In this document: positions 34,485 to 43,885 of the stretch, piece after piece
Numbering within the stretch: the first letter of the stretch is position 1
How the letters are laid out: every line of letters starts with the position of its first letter
Assembly: GCA_900544305.1 (NCBI GenBank)
Contig: UQUV01000017.1
Coordinates: 1 to 56,070 of the forward strand
Direction: 5' to 3'
Length of the DNA stretch: 56,070 nt
DNA from: an uncultured Porphyromonadaceae bacterium
GTDB lineage: Bacteria > Bacteroidota > Bacteroidia > Bacteroidales > Muribaculaceae
Program-made: the position numbers and the translations under genes
The notes under the pieces: generated by a model
The model's input: only the letters and a program-made list of their open reading frames with translations
The model's database searches: none
What the model was told of the DNA's origin: nothing

Positions 34485-36104
34485 ATGATGAAATTTAGAA
34501 AATATTTGCCGCTTTGCGTGTTGGCAGCCGGGGCTTTGTTGGCAACGGCGCAGACTCCCTGGCGCAACGGCGAAATGTCGCCGCGGCAGAAACTGTCGGC
34601 GGTAGAGGCTGCTATCGCCAACTATTATGTAGATACGGTCGATGAGGACAAGTTGGTGGAGGATGCCATCCGCGGCATGCTTGAGAACCTCGACCCGCAC
34701 TCGTCGTACAGCAACCGCGAGGAAACCAAGGAACTGACCGAACCGCTTGACGGCAACTTCAGCGGCATCGGTATCCAGTTCAATATGCAGAAGGATACGC
34801 TCTATGTGATTCAGACCATTGCCGGCGGGCCGTCGGAAAGAGTTGGTATCCTGCCGGGCGACCGTTTTGTGGAGGTGAACGACACGGTGATTGCCGGCGT
34901 GAAGATGAAGAACCGCGACATCATGAAGCGTTTGCGTGGCCCGAAGGGAACGGTAGTCAATATTAAGGTAAAACGCCGCAATGTGCCGGAGTTGCTGGAG
35001 TTCCGTGTGACGCGCGACGATATTCCAGTCTACAGTATTGATGCTGCCTACATGGCCGACGACAAGACCGGCTACATTCGTTTGAGCCGTTTTGCACGCA
35101 GTTCGTTCCAGGAATACAAGGATGCGGTGAAGAAGTTGAAGAAACAGGGCATGGAGCAGTTGATTCTTGACCTTACCGACAATGGCGGCGGTTATCTCGA
35201 CATTGCCGCACAGCTTGCCAACGAGTTCCTTAACCGCGATGAACTGATTGTCTACACCGAAGGTCGCCACCGTCCGCGCACCGATATCAATGCTATTGGT
35301 AACGGTGATTTCCGCAAGGGTAAGGTGGTGTTTATGGTCAATCAGCTTTCGGCTTCCGCCAGCGAAATTCTTTCCGGTGCCATTCAGGACTGGGACCGTG
35401 GAGTGGTGGTAGGCCGCCGCACGTTTGGAAAAGGACTTGTGCAGCAGCCGCTCGACCTGCCCGACGGAACGATGGTGCGACTGACCATTGCCCGCTATTA
35501 TACGCCTTCAGGCCGCTGCATACAGAAACCGTATAAGCCCGGCGACCGTGAGGACTATGAAATGGACATCGTTGACCGCTACAAGCATGGCGAATTTTCG
35601 AATGCCGACAGCATTCAGTTTGCCGACTCGCTGAAATGCTACACGTTGAAAAACCGCCGTGTAGTGTATGGCGGAGGCGGTATTATGCCTGACGTTTTCG
35701 TGCCGCTCGACACGACGGAATACAGCGATTACTACCGCGACCTTGTGGCTAAAGGCATACTCAACCAGTTTGTGCTGCAATATGTCGACAGTACCCGCAA
35801 GGAGCTGAAGGCGCAATATCCGTCCGTCGACAAGTTTGAAACAGATTTTGTTGTCGGCGACGATTTGCTGAAACAGCTGACTGAAGCCGGCGAACGCGAC
35901 AGCGTGAAGTTTAACGAAGAGCAGTTCAACGTTAGCCGCGAAATGCTCCGAACTGTAGTGAAGGCTCTTGTGGCGCGCGACATCTACGACATGGAAGCCT
36001 ATTTCCGCATCGTGAACCGCCGCAACAATATTTTCACCGAAGCCCTACGCGTCATCAACGATGACAAACTCTACAAATCGCTGCTCAGCGGGGAGAAGAA
36101 ATAA
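34485..36104 (+). CDS. S41-family carboxy-terminal processing protease
   Basis: A 539-residue protein with a signal peptide (ending LLATAQ), so periplasmic or membrane-bound. A helical lead-in (residues 30-80, NLDPHSSYSNREE) is followed by a PDZ domain (about 90-180: GIGIQFNMQKDTLYV, PSERVGILPGDRFVEVND) and the serine protease core with NQLSASASEILSGA (catalytic Ser) and GRRTFGKGLVQQ (catalytic Lys). The end (from about 420) is a helical extension found in Bacteroidetes CtpA-type proteases. It is last in the parE-coaD operon. Its substrate is not evident. Confidence 0.93.
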   Translation: MMKFRKYLPLCVLAAGALLATAQTPWRNGEMSPRQKLSAVEAAIANYYVDTVDEDKLVEDAIRGMLENLDPHSSYSNREETKELTEPLDGNFSGIGIQFNMQKDTLYVIQTIAGGPSERVGILPGDRFVEVNDTVIAGVKMKNRDIMKRLRGPKGTVVNIKVKRRNVPELLEFRVTRDDIPVYSIDAAYMADDKTGYIRLSRFARSSFQEYKDAVKKLKKQGMEQLILDLTDNGGGYLDIAAQLANEFLNRDELIVYTEGRHRPRTDINAIGNGDFRKGKVVFMVNQLSASASEILSGAIQDWDRGVVVGRRTFGKGLVQQPLDLPDGTMVRLTIARYYTPSGRCIQKPYKPGDREDYEMDIVDRYKHGEFSNADSIQFADSLKCYTLKNRRVVYGGGGIMPDVFVPLDTTEYSDYYRDLVAKGILNQFVLQYVDSTRKELKAQYPSVDKFETDFVVGDDLLKQLTEAGERDSVKFNEEQFNVSREMLRTVVKALVARDIYDMEAYFRIVNRRNNIFTEALRVINDDKLYKSLLSGEKK

Positions 36105-36128
36105 CGGGAATTTTATAAAAATATATGG

Positions 36129-36165
36129 AAAAGAGATGTGACTTAATGTGTTGCATCTCTTTTTA
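36129..36165 (+). terminator. Terminator of the parE-coaD-S41 operon
   Basis: AAAGAGATG (from about 36130) pairs with CATCTCTTT (36154-36162), followed by TTTAC, 25 bp after the stop. Confidence 0.75.
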
Positions 36166-36187
36166 CTTTTTTAGTAATTTAAAATAG

Positions 36188-36260
36188 TTAATTTATAAGT
36201 TAAGTTTTTTGTTTTAATAGAATAATCGTATATTTGCAATAGAATTAACTTTTAAGTTAA
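36188..36260 (+). promoter_or_regulatory. Promoter and paired palindromic operators of the toxin-antitoxin operon
   Basis: A -7 box TATATTTG (36229-36236) lies between two similar palindromes: TTAATTTATAAGTTAA (36188-36203) and TTAACTTTTAAGTTAA (36245-36260), which match at 13 of 16 positions. The second ends one base before the toxin ATG. This is what an autoregulated promoter bound by the XRE antitoxin should look like. Confidence 0.6.
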
Positions 36261-36261
36261 T

Positions 36262-36750
36262 ATGAAGCAAAAATATACCATAGAATTGGTTGAAGAACAC
36301 GATGCTGTAAACTTCTATAGCATTCATCTGGACGAAGAAGAACTCTCAGAACTTGAACGTTTCTTCGAGAAGTTTCCTGTCGGCTGTGAATATGACGATG
36401 AAATCGACATTATCATTGCGTGGCTTGATAAAATAGGAGAGAACGGTGCTTTAGAGCGCTATTTCCGCCCGGAAGGAAGATATGGAGATGGAGTCGGAGT
36501 AATTCCGATCGACGTTGGAAACAAACTTCGCTTGTACTGTTTAAGGATTTCGGATAAAATTCTTGTGTTTGGAAACGGAGGCATCAAAGATGCTGATTCC
36601 TGGCAAAACAGTGGGACTCTTGCCCCATATGTGGAAATGCTGATAGACACCAGTCGCTTCATTATTTCACGCATAAGGGATGGTAAGATTATTTTGGTAG
36701 ATAAAGATCTTGTTGGTGACTTAAAATTCACGCGAAATGAGAAAGAGTAG
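36262..36750 (+). CDS. Putative HigB/RelE-like toxin
   Basis: A 162-residue protein, overlapping the antitoxin gene by 14 bp. The first 60 residues are acidic (HLDEEELSELERFF). From about 85 the pattern NKLRLYCLRISDKILVFGNGGIK recalls the beta-strands of HigB/RelE-type ribonuclease toxins, but it is longer than most and has no catalytic residue I can name with assurance. Gene order toxin-then-antitoxin, the overlap and the XRE partner support a type II system of HigBA layout. It is preceded by paired palindromes. The toxin call is inference from context. Confidence 0.6.
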   Translation: MKQKYTIELVEEHDAVNFYSIHLDEEELSELERFFEKFPVGCEYDDEIDIIIAWLDKIGENGALERYFRPEGRYGDGVGVIPIDVGNKLRLYCLRISDKILVFGNGGIKDADSWQNSGTLAPYVEMLIDTSRFIISRIRDGKIILVDKDLVGDLKFTRNEKE

Positions 36751-37033
36751 CATTATCGAGGAAAGACGTCGGAAGGTTAATCCGGAAGCACGACGTATGG
36801 TTGATTTGTCTTTTCGGATAGTGGATAGAATTCACGAGATACTGAAAGAAAAAGGTCTTAAGCAAAAAGACCTTGCCTTGCGTCTTGGAAAAAATGAATC
36901 AGAAATCAGCAAATGGATGCGTGGAACTCACAATTTCACTATCGATACGCTTGTTTCTATTGAAAATGTACTTGGTGAACCGATTATTGAAGTTTGCTAT
37001 TCACAAGCGGCTCATGAACCTTTGGCCGTTTAA
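36737..37033 (+). CDS. XRE-family antitoxin/transcriptional regulator
   Basis: A 98-residue protein with a helix-turn-helix domain at about residues 35-85 (GLKQKDLALRLGKNESEISKWMRGTHNFTIDTLVSIENVLGEPII), given here in overlapping motifs KQKDLALRLG, ESEISKWMRG and TLVSIENVLG. The basic N-terminus (EERRRKVNPEARR) may contact the toxin. It is translationally coupled to the preceding toxin-like gene and would repress the operon by binding the TTAACTT palindromes around its promoter. Confidence 0.8.
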   Translation: MRKSSIIEERRRKVNPEARRMVDLSFRIVDRIHEILKEKGLKQKDLALRLGKNESEISKWMRGTHNFTIDTLVSIENVLGEPIIEVCYSQAAHEPLAV

Positions 37034-37190
37034 CTTAAATCGGTCTTTGTTCGAATTCATTTTTTTTGTTGTGGCGGTTTGAACAATGCATTCGGCCGGG
37101 ACGAATCTGTCGTTCCGGCTGATTTTTTTGTCGGCTATGACGTTGGGTATGAAAAAAATGCGTACCTTCGCGGCGGATTTTGAAGAAGGT

Positions 37191-38171
37191 ATGAAAGATC
37201 GTGATTTACGGATTGATGTATTGAAAGGTGTCGGCATTATTTGTGTGATTTGGGCGCACCTTCGGGGTTATCTTGACATGGAAATCTATATTTTCCACAT
37301 GCCCCTTTTCTTTTTCCTCTCGGGTATGTTCTATCGGCAGAAGCGCGATTTCGTGTGGACCCGCTTCCGGTTGCTTATCATTCCGTTTGCCCTCTATTCG
37401 CTTTTCTTTGCCGCGTTGTTCTGGTGGCAGGGCGGGGGATGGCTGAAGCCTCTACACCGTATTTCGTGGTGGTTCCCCTCGGCTATTGTCGGGCCGTCGT
37501 GGTTTTTGATTGCCTTGTTCAATATTTCCGTGGTCTATTATCTGCTCGACCTGTTGGTGAAGGATAAGCGTATTCTGCTTGCCATCACATTTGCTATCGG
37601 ACTTACGTTCTACTATTGGAAAGTGGAGTTACCGCTCGACTTGCGGCAGTCGTTCTATGCCTTGCCGTTCTACAGTCTGGGCGCATTTATGAAGCAAAAG
37701 GAATGGACGAAGCCCACCCGCAACCGCTGGGTGCTAGGAGGGGCGGCGTTGGCGTTTGCCGGTACGGTGGTCTACTGTCGGGTGAATAATTTCCGTTTCG
37801 ACGTGCTGTGCAGTTACTTGCCTGCCAATGCGGCACTTTTCTATGGCGGGGCATTGGCCTCCATTATTTTGCTGCTGAACGTGCGCTATTTTTCCAAGCC
37901 TACGCATCTGAACAGTCTGCTGGCATCGTTCGGCAGAAATTCACTTGCCATTATGGCACTCCACATGCCTTATATGTATTTCCTGAAACGTTGGATTCTG
38001 CGCCAGCACTATTTTGCCGACAATGCTACCAACGCTATTGCCACGTTCTATATCACCTTCCTTGTCATTACCATCGGCTCCTATCTATTGGCTCTTGCCA
38101 TAGCTTCCCGCCGGCAGATACCTTGGAAAGCCGTCGGCAGCAAATTTCATAAAAGACTTGTTCATCAGTAG
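37191..38171 (+). CDS. Acyltransferase 3 family membrane protein
   Basis: A 326-residue integral membrane acyltransferase with about ten hydrophobic segments. The family signature is RIDVLKGVGIICVIWAHLRG near the start, then YIFHMPLFFFLSGMFY and the re-entrant block WFLIALFNISVVYY. I start at the ATG at 37191 (MKDRDLRIDVLKG), because TACCTTCG at about 37161-37168 looks like the promoter. Members O-acetylate or otherwise acylate surface sugars. No partner genes are adjacent, so the substrate is unknown. It converges with the flavodoxin-like gene, 17 bp away. Confidence 0.85.
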   Translation: MKDRDLRIDVLKGVGIICVIWAHLRGYLDMEIYIFHMPLFFFLSGMFYRQKRDFVWTRFRLLIIPFALYSLFFAALFWWQGGGWLKPLHRISWWFPSAIVGPSWFLIALFNISVVYYLLDLLVKDKRILLAITFAIGLTFYYWKVELPLDLRQSFYALPFYSLGAFMKQKEWTKPTRNRWVLGGAALAFAGTVVYCRVNNFRFDVLCSYLPANAALFYGGALASIILLLNVRYFSKPTHLNSLLASFGRNSLAIMALHMPYMYFLKRWILRQHYFADNATNAIATFYITFLVITIGSYLLALAIASRRQIPWKAVGSKFHKRLVHQ

Positions 38172-38188
38172 GTCGCCCGTTTTTCCTT

Positions 38189-38794
38189 TCACTGTTCTAT
38201 TTGCATAGTTTGCATTTGGCGTTTGGTAGTTCCAAATTTTTTTCCATATCGTGTCCAATAATGGGAAGAAGCCCATAGAAACAGTTTTTTGTTTAACGGC
38301 ATTGTTGTTTGGAATGAACGGTAGTCAGCTTGTGATATGGATTTTGCAAACTGTTTGATAGCACGGACTGCAATAAATCTAAACGGAGTGTCCAAGATGG
38401 CTTCTCCACTTCCAAGTCTCAAAAAGGAACCCATGCTGAAACCATTCTTTTTGCAGAAGAACTGTAACATCTGTATAGCGACATCGTTTTGGCTGTATTC
38501 CAAAAAACCGCAATTTATCAATACGGAAATGATTGGTTTGCGTGTCGGTGGATGCTTCTCAAGGGTTTTGAGAAAATTCAAAAATCCAACAGGCAGGGAA
38601 TCTGCATAAAGAGGAATGACAAACAGGACGTCTGTATATTCCTCCATTTTTGAACATAATTCCTGATGATTGTTTTTGGTCACAATAAAAGTATCGGTTT
38701 CAGAACGGCTGTATTTTGAGAAAATCTCAGCATAGCGTTTTGAGTTAGATTTAGGAGCGCGGGGGCTACCGTTCAGTATCATTATTCGTCCCAT
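38189..38794 (-). CDS. Flavodoxin-like NAD(P)H-dependent FMN reductase family protein
   Basis: A 201-residue flavodoxin-fold protein. The FMN phosphate loop is seen at the start (MGRIMILNGSPRAPKSNSKRY), then VLFVIPLYADSLPVGFLNFL, the second flavin contact. It overlaps the upstream gene by 13 bp, so the two are coupled and may form one enzyme or a heterodimer: the partner has a Cys cluster but no clear phosphate loop. The reaction cannot be named. Confidence 0.75.
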   Translation of the reverse strand: MGRIMILNGSPRAPKSNSKRYAEIFSKYSRSETDTFIVTKNNHQELCSKMEEYTDVLFVIPLYADSLPVGFLNFLKTLEKHPPTRKPIISVLINCGFLEYSQNDVAIQMLQFFCKKNGFSMGSFLRLGSGEAILDTPFRFIAVRAIKQFAKSISQADYRSFQTTMPLNKKLFLWASSHYWTRYGKKFGTTKRQMQTMQIEQ

Positions 38795-39294
38795 TTTTCT
38801 ACAGATTGTTTGACCGCTTCTTCAACAGCGGCTTCGGTGGTAAATACGATTTCATAGCTCTTGAAATTCATGTTGTGGGCATTCCGTGCAACCAATTGTC
38901 GGAAAATGGCTTTTTCTTCCGGAGCAATGTCGCCATAGGCAATGATTGTGGCATCTTTTTCTGCAACGGCACGCTGAAAATGGTGTGTCTCTCCATTATG
39001 TATGCGAATAAAAGCCTGTTGCACGGGAATTGCACGTTCAATCATTGTTTTCATCACACTGTCATATCCTCCATAACAAATGCGGCTCACATATATCACT
39101 TTTTTACTTGATGCAATAAGTGGATATACTTTAGTCGCATCGTCACGAATCACACATTTGCCCGGAGTTCGTGTCCAACAACCGAAACACCCGACACAGT
39201 TTGATATTTTTAATTTCGACAAATCAATAAATTCCACCATTGTATTATTGAAATTTTCAATAGCAATAGGGCGGTCACTCATTATTAATTTCAT
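38782..39294 (-). CDS. Flavodoxin-family protein with Cys motif, lacking the usual FMN loop
   Basis: A 170-residue protein from the ATG at 39294 (MKLIMSDRPIAIENF). NCVGCFGCWTRTPGKCVIRDD is the Cys motif found in flavodoxin/NADPH-dependent reductase relatives, followed by VIYVSRICYGGYDSVMK, the second flavin contact. The usual N-terminal NGSPR loop is absent, yet the next gene starts with one. So either the pair shares functions or this member no longer binds FMN in the usual way. First gene of a two-gene operon. Confidence 0.75.
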   Translation of the reverse strand: MKLIMSDRPIAIENFNNTMVEFIDLSKLKISNCVGCFGCWTRTPGKCVIRDDATKVYPLIASSKKVIYVSRICYGGYDSVMKTMIERAIPVQQAFIRIHNGETHHFQRAVAEKDATIIAYGDIAPEEKAIFRQLVARNAHNMNFKSYEIVFTTEAAVEEAVKQSVEKWDE

Positions 39295-39318
39295 ATTCTT
39301 TTTAATTACTATTATCAA

Positions 39319-39518
39319 TTCCTTTGGATGTCTATCGGGTTATGTTTTTTTAAAACAAGTTGTCCCGCATGTTGGTTCATTTCTGTATTTTAGAAAATAA
39401 GTTCGGCTGTGTCTGAGTTTAAAATTCAAGTAAATTCCGTTTTCTGCTTTCGACTTACAGGCAGCCAAGTGCTGGGTGTAAGTTGTCCTTTCGGTAAAAG
39501 CCGATGAGGTTTCGTGGA
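39319..39518. other. Intergenic region between the flavodoxin pair and the Arc-type gene
   Basis: No gene that I can support. It holds the upstream region of the flavodoxin operon, AT-rich, with no clear consensus promoter, and ends at the terminator at 39519-39565. Confidence 0.4.
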
Positions 39519-39565
39519 TAAAATTATCGGTTAGAGCGAGTCGGGTGATTCTCTCTAACCGATAA
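39519..39565 (-). terminator. Terminator of the SPFH-Arc operon
   Basis: TTATCGGTTAGAG (39524-39536) pairs with CTCTAACCGATAA (39553-39565), a perfect 13-bp stem, followed by TTTTA on the minus strand. It also has a T-run on the plus strand. Confidence 0.85.
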
Positions 39566-39622
39566 CTTTTTTGACGGCTGTTATGCCTTGTTCTATGGTG
39601 CGATGGCTGAAAATGGTGGAAG

Positions 39623-39814
39623 TTATTCGTTTGTTGCTTCTGTGGATTTCTTCTTTTTCAGCCGGCCGCTTTTGCGCAGGGCTTCGTTGATAATCCACTG
39701 GAGCTGTCCGTTGGTGCTGCGAAATTCGTCGGCAGCCCATTTTTCAATGGCTTCCATCGTAGCGGCATCAATGCGAAGTACGAAACTTTTGGTGGTATTC
39801 TCTTTCTTAGTCAT
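39623..39814 (-). CDS. Arc-type ribbon-helix-helix DNA-binding protein
   Basis: A 63-residue protein. KSFVLRIDAATMEAIEKWAADEF and NGQLQWIINEALRKSG give the strand-helix-helix pattern of the Arc/MetJ family; the end is Lys-rich (RLKKKKS). It starts 20 bp after the SPFH gene and is very likely in the same transcript. This pair recurs in Bacteroidales genomes as far as I recall, and the small protein may regulate the operon. Confidence 0.85.
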   Translation of the reverse strand: MTKKENTTKSFVLRIDAATMEAIEKWAADEFRSTNGQLQWIINEALRKSGRLKKKKSTEATNE

Positions 39815-39833
39815 TCAGCGACAGATTCCGAAT

Positions 39834-40784
39834 TTAATGGTTCAGCGTTCCGGTGTTAACTACAGGTTGTGCGGCTTCGTCAGCGCAAAGTACCACCAGC
39901 AGGTTGCTTACCATGGCCGCTTTTTTCTCTTCGTCGAGCTCCACGATGTCGTCTTTCGACAGCTTGTCCAATGCCATGTGAACCATCGATACGGCACCTT
40001 CCACAATTTTTTCGCGGGCACTGATGATGGCCGAAGCCTGTTGGCGGCGGAGCATAACGGCGGCAATTTCCGGAGCGTAGGCAAGGTAGTTGATGCGTGC
40101 TTCCACGACTTCGATGCCTGCCATGTCAAGGCGTTCGTTCAGCTTCTGTTCCAGTTGGTCGTTGATTTCCTCACCACCGGAGCGCAGGGTGAGTTCGCCG
40201 GCGTCTGTCTCATTGTCGTCGTAGGCATATTGTCCTGCCACTTGACGCAGCGCCGCGTCGCTTTGTGTTTTGACAAAGTTTTCGAATGCGTTCATGCGGT
40301 TAGCCACGGTGCTGCCCGTAGTCTTTCCGTTTTCGGTTGTTCCGGCTGCACTCGCCATGGTCTGTGCATCGATCTCAAACATGGCTTTGTAGGAGTCCTT
40401 CAGTTTCCATACCAGAACAAGGCCGATGAGGACGGGATTGCCTATCTTGTCGTTCACCTTGATGGGGTCGATGTCAAGATTTCGTGCGCGCAGCGACAAT
40501 TTCTTGGTGCTCATGAACGGATTTACCCAGAAATAGCCTGTCTCCTTGAACGTACCTTTATATTTCCCGAAAAACACCATGACGCGTGCCTCGTTAGGCT
40601 CGAGCATCATGTAGCCGCAGTTCAGAATAATCCAAAGCACCGCCAATACGGCACCCAAAATGTAGAAGATTCCGCCTGCGAAAAAGCATCCGACAACCGC
40701 TCCCGCCAACAGAAAGAAGAAAATGAACAGAGCGAGAAATCCGTTCATCCGAAAACCCTTGAAATTGAATTCGTTTGTATTCAT
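39834..40784 (-). CDS. SPFH/Band 7 (stomatin-like) membrane protein
   Basis: A 316-residue protein from the ATG at 40784 (MNTNEFNFKGFRMNGFLALF). Two hydrophobic segments lie at about 15-60, then the Band 7 domain (LEPNEARVMVFFGKYKGTFKETGYFWVNPF at about 68-95, VVEARINYLAYAPEIAAVMLRRQQASAIISAREKIVEGAV at about 230-270, given here as start and end motifs only: EARVMVFFGKYKGT and AIISAREKIVEGAV). SPFH proteins scaffold membrane microdomains and often regulate membrane proteases; which role applies is unknown. Followed by an Arc-type regulator. Confidence 0.88.
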   Translation of the reverse strand: MNTNEFNFKGFRMNGFLALFIFFFLLAGAVVGCFFAGGIFYILGAVLAVLWIILNCGYMMLEPNEARVMVFFGKYKGTFKETGYFWVNPFMSTKKLSLRARNLDIDPIKVNDKIGNPVLIGLVLVWKLKDSYKAMFEIDAQTMASAAGTTENGKTTGSTVANRMNAFENFVKTQSDAALRQVAGQYAYDDNETDAGELTLRSGGEEINDQLEQKLNERLDMAGIEVVEARINYLAYAPEIAAVMLRRQQASAIISAREKIVEGAVSMVHMALDKLSKDDIVELDEEKKAAMVSNLLVVLCADEAAQPVVNTGTLNH

Positions 40785-40897
40785 GTGTGTTGTGTTTTGA
40801 GATATTATTTTGATATCACAAAGATAATATGTGCAATGGAAATAAAAAAAGAAACTGCACATGAAAATAATGTGCAGTTTCTTGCTTTAGTTGGAAA

Positions 40898-43720
40898 TTA
40901 GTTGGCAGGTTTGTTGAGGTTTCGCATGGCATTGAGCAATGTCTGTGTAATGGTGGAGAACAGGCTGTTGCTTTCATACCATGTTGCCGGTGGGGTCCAG
41001 AGTACATCCTGCCTGTCAGACAGCTTCAGCCGGCATCCGCGGAAAAGCCATGATGGCATTGACATTGGCTGACGGGCGGCACTGAAGATGGCAGAAAGCC
41101 CTGTACCTATTTTTTCGTTTCCGTTCTTTATCCGCGAGTCGTCGGCAAGAAGCCAACCGTATTCTGGCGAAAAGCGTTCAAGCATACCGAGAGTGAATTC
41201 ACCGGTCGTTTCGTCTTCATTAATCATTTCAATGCGGTAGTGGCCGTCGGAAATGGTGGCTCGCATGCCACCGTTGAAAGCCATGATAAAATTGAGGAAC
41301 ATGCTTTCCATCATGCTTTCCATCTGCATATTGACACCTCCAACCATTAATTGTCCGCCGTCGAGTACCAGATATTTGCGGTTGTCGTCGACAATCATGC
41401 CCGAAATGCGCATCGGTACGAAGAAGAATTTCATGCTGATGTTGTCGTTTTCATTCATTTGTATATTGTAGGTGCGGTCAGCATCTATGATGGCAGTCAG
41501 GAATCCGTAGGTCTTTTCGCCGTAGGGAGTGCTGATGTTCATAGTGTCGCTTTGTTCCAGATAAACGGTACAATCTACAAATTCCGCTCCGGTTTGGCCG
41601 AATCGGTGTTTCCCTGCCAGAATTTTCGAGCCTTCGACAGCTTTGACGGTGTCGTTTTTGATGAAGGTGGCTGTAAATTCCAAATCTTCGCCTTCCATTG
41701 TGATGTTTTCCAGCGAGCTGCCATTGTTGAAATAGCCCGAAGAGCAGAATACGCGTCCTGTGGTGTAGCCTTCGTTGGGTATTGCCTCTATGGAGAATGT
41801 CTCGCCGAATTTATAGAGGCCCGCGCCTTTTACTATTCCGCCTTTCTTTGGATCGGCCACAGTGGTTACGCGGTAGGTCGGTTCTTCTTTTGTCGTAGGT
41901 CCGATGGCAGTAGTATCGGGCTGGAAAATCTCGAATACAGGAGGAATCGGACGGGGAGTTTGCTTAAGGGCATTGCCAAGAACTGACGGATCGATACCTG
42001 ACGGCAACACGGGCGGGAGAGTGCCGCTGTCGGGAATATCCTTGTTTCCTCCCTGTTCATAGCGAGGTTCGCCTTCTTCGTCATCGTCGGCAGGAGGAAT
42101 ATTGGGTCCGGGACTTCCGTTGACAGGTGGGAAGAAAAACAGGTATTCACGGATGATGTTGTTACGGATGAGCCATTGGATGTCGACATCTGCAATGTTG
42201 GTTGCCTGTAACACGGAATCGATAACGGTAGTGTCACGCGAAACATAGGTAAGCTCCAATTCTTTTGGAACTGTGACCGTAGTGGATGGAGAAAACGATG
42301 ATTGCTTTTTAAAGAATAGAACGTATTGTGCCAATGGGTCGATGAATCCGTACTGTGGATTGTCGTTCTTGTCGTACGATTCTACCAACGCCATATAGTC
42401 GGACGTAAACTCTCCGATGCTGCCGTGAGCGCGACGGTTATAGTCAAGACTCCACAAACGGATAGGTATGTTGCCATCGGGCATTATTACATAGGGGTCG
42501 CCGCCGTTACCTATCGAAGCCACACCGGCTTCACCCCACAGGATGCCGTCGGGTGTAAGGTCATTCTTGTCAATATAGAATTTGGGTGTCTGTCCTATTT
42601 CCCGAAACCGTTGGTCGATGACTGTCAAATACTTGTCCTCATCCCAACCTTGTTTGTAGACGAAAGCATAACCGCTTTCAAAAGGCGTTGCCGATGGGTA
42701 ACTTTTGACAGCATTGCCGGTTTTGTCGATAAAGCGGTCCACACCGTTGGCTTCATCTCGCCAGCAACAGTAGCCGCTGTTGAAATCACTGATGCGTCCC
42801 TGGTATGCAGGTTTCAGCACCATATTGCCTTTTGTGTTGACGAACCCCCATGTGGGGTTGAATTTTTCGTTGGCTACTGCTGCCATGCCTTCGCTGAACG
42901 GACGGGCCCGTTCGAATTGCGGTTGGATGACGATGTTGCCTTTTTCGTCAATATAGCCCCATTTCTTTAACTTGTTGTCGTAGTGGGCACGTAAGCCTTC
43001 GGAAAGCGGTGCAATAGGATTCTTTTCGGTGATAAAGGTGGAATGGGTGGAAGAGTTCAGTTGCGGGAAAACTTCGTGACCCTCTGTGTTGACATACACC
43101 CATACGGTTGACATGTCGGCATTCTTTTTCTGCATACGTGCCAGTCCGTTAACGAATTGGGTTGAAAATACATATTGTGTTCCCAGTTCCTTGACATGAC
43201 CGTTTTTATAGAGAATGCAGAGCGGATAGGATGTGCCGCGCTTTTGGGTAGAGCGCACCACGCATGCGCCGCTGTCGAAGCGGGGTACGGTGAAAGAATT
43301 GTCAACACTCCGCCACCTGTAGTCGAACAGTTTCCGTCCGTCTTTCAGGTAGAAGGCATAGAGCATGCGGTCGGTGTCGTAAACTGAAAACACTCCGTTG
43401 TGGACAGCGGAGATTTCACAAAATTCCGGTACATTGATCAGTTTTGTTTCTGGCGTGATACGTGGTACGTTGAACGACTTTTCGTTCCAAGTAAGCATGC
43501 TTGGTCCTGCCGGTTGTGAAGGCTGTGCAGCGGAAGTCGTTTTTTGAGCCTGTGTGTTAACCTGTTTTTGTTGGGGCGTGTCGGTTTTCGTGGCTTCTTT
43601 GAGTGTTTCCGTGGCAGCCTTTTTCAGTTCATTCCCTAATTTCTTAAGAAACTGCGCATCGGCAGAGCCGGCACAGTTCAGAAAAATGGCGATGAGAAAT
43701 AAATTAAATAGCTTTTTCAT
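40898..43720 (-). CDS. Large secreted WG-repeat protein
   Basis: A 940-residue protein with a signal peptide (LFLIAIFLNCAGSADAQ). After a Lys/Thr/Gln-rich linker there are WG-type beta repeats at about 80-430, for example KKWGYIDEKGNIVIQPQFE, TWGFVNTKGNMVLKPAYQ and YGFIDPLAQYV. About 470-640 is Pro-rich, and 640-760 contains a lectin-like or InlB B-repeat-like stretch (KGGIVKGAGLYKFGETFSIEA). The C-terminal part carries YLVLDGGQLMVGG. Repeats of this sort occur in Bacteroidales surface or periplasmic proteins; the function is unknown. Confidence 0.8.
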   Translation of the reverse strand: MKKLFNLFLIAIFLNCAGSADAQFLKKLGNELKKAATETLKEATKTDTPQQKQVNTQAQKTTSAAQPSQPAGPSMLTWNEKSFNVPRITPETKLINVPEFCEISAVHNGVFSVYDTDRMLYAFYLKDGRKLFDYRWRSVDNSFTVPRFDSGACVVRSTQKRGTSYPLCILYKNGHVKELGTQYVFSTQFVNGLARMQKKNADMSTVWVYVNTEGHEVFPQLNSSTHSTFITEKNPIAPLSEGLRAHYDNKLKKWGYIDEKGNIVIQPQFERARPFSEGMAAVANEKFNPTWGFVNTKGNMVLKPAYQGRISDFNSGYCCWRDEANGVDRFIDKTGNAVKSYPSATPFESGYAFVYKQGWDEDKYLTVIDQRFREIGQTPKFYIDKNDLTPDGILWGEAGVASIGNGGDPYVIMPDGNIPIRLWSLDYNRRAHGSIGEFTSDYMALVESYDKNDNPQYGFIDPLAQYVLFFKKQSSFSPSTTVTVPKELELTYVSRDTTVIDSVLQATNIADVDIQWLIRNNIIREYLFFFPPVNGSPGPNIPPADDDEEGEPRYEQGGNKDIPDSGTLPPVLPSGIDPSVLGNALKQTPRPIPPVFEIFQPDTTAIGPTTKEEPTYRVTTVADPKKGGIVKGAGLYKFGETFSIEAIPNEGYTTGRVFCSSGYFNNGSSLENITMEGEDLEFTATFIKNDTVKAVEGSKILAGKHRFGQTGAEFVDCTVYLEQSDTMNISTPYGEKTYGFLTAIIDADRTYNIQMNENDNISMKFFFVPMRISGMIVDDNRKYLVLDGGQLMVGGVNMQMESMMESMFLNFIMAFNGGMRATISDGHYRIEMINEDETTGEFTLGMLERFSPEYGWLLADDSRIKNGNEKIGTGLSAIFSAARQPMSMPSWLFRGCRLKLSDRQDVLWTPPATWYESNSLFSTITQTLLNAMRNLNKPAN

Positions 43721-43885
43721 ATGACATAGATTTGGTGTTGCGGATATTGACTGATGCTAATTTACCGATTTTCGGAATCTGCCGGAAATCTTTCCGCTGA
43801 AAATCAATGCCATTCCCTGATTTATCTATATTTGTCTATGTGTGTCAATAATAATTCCAATCAGGAATTTCTTGTTTGGTGTTAT

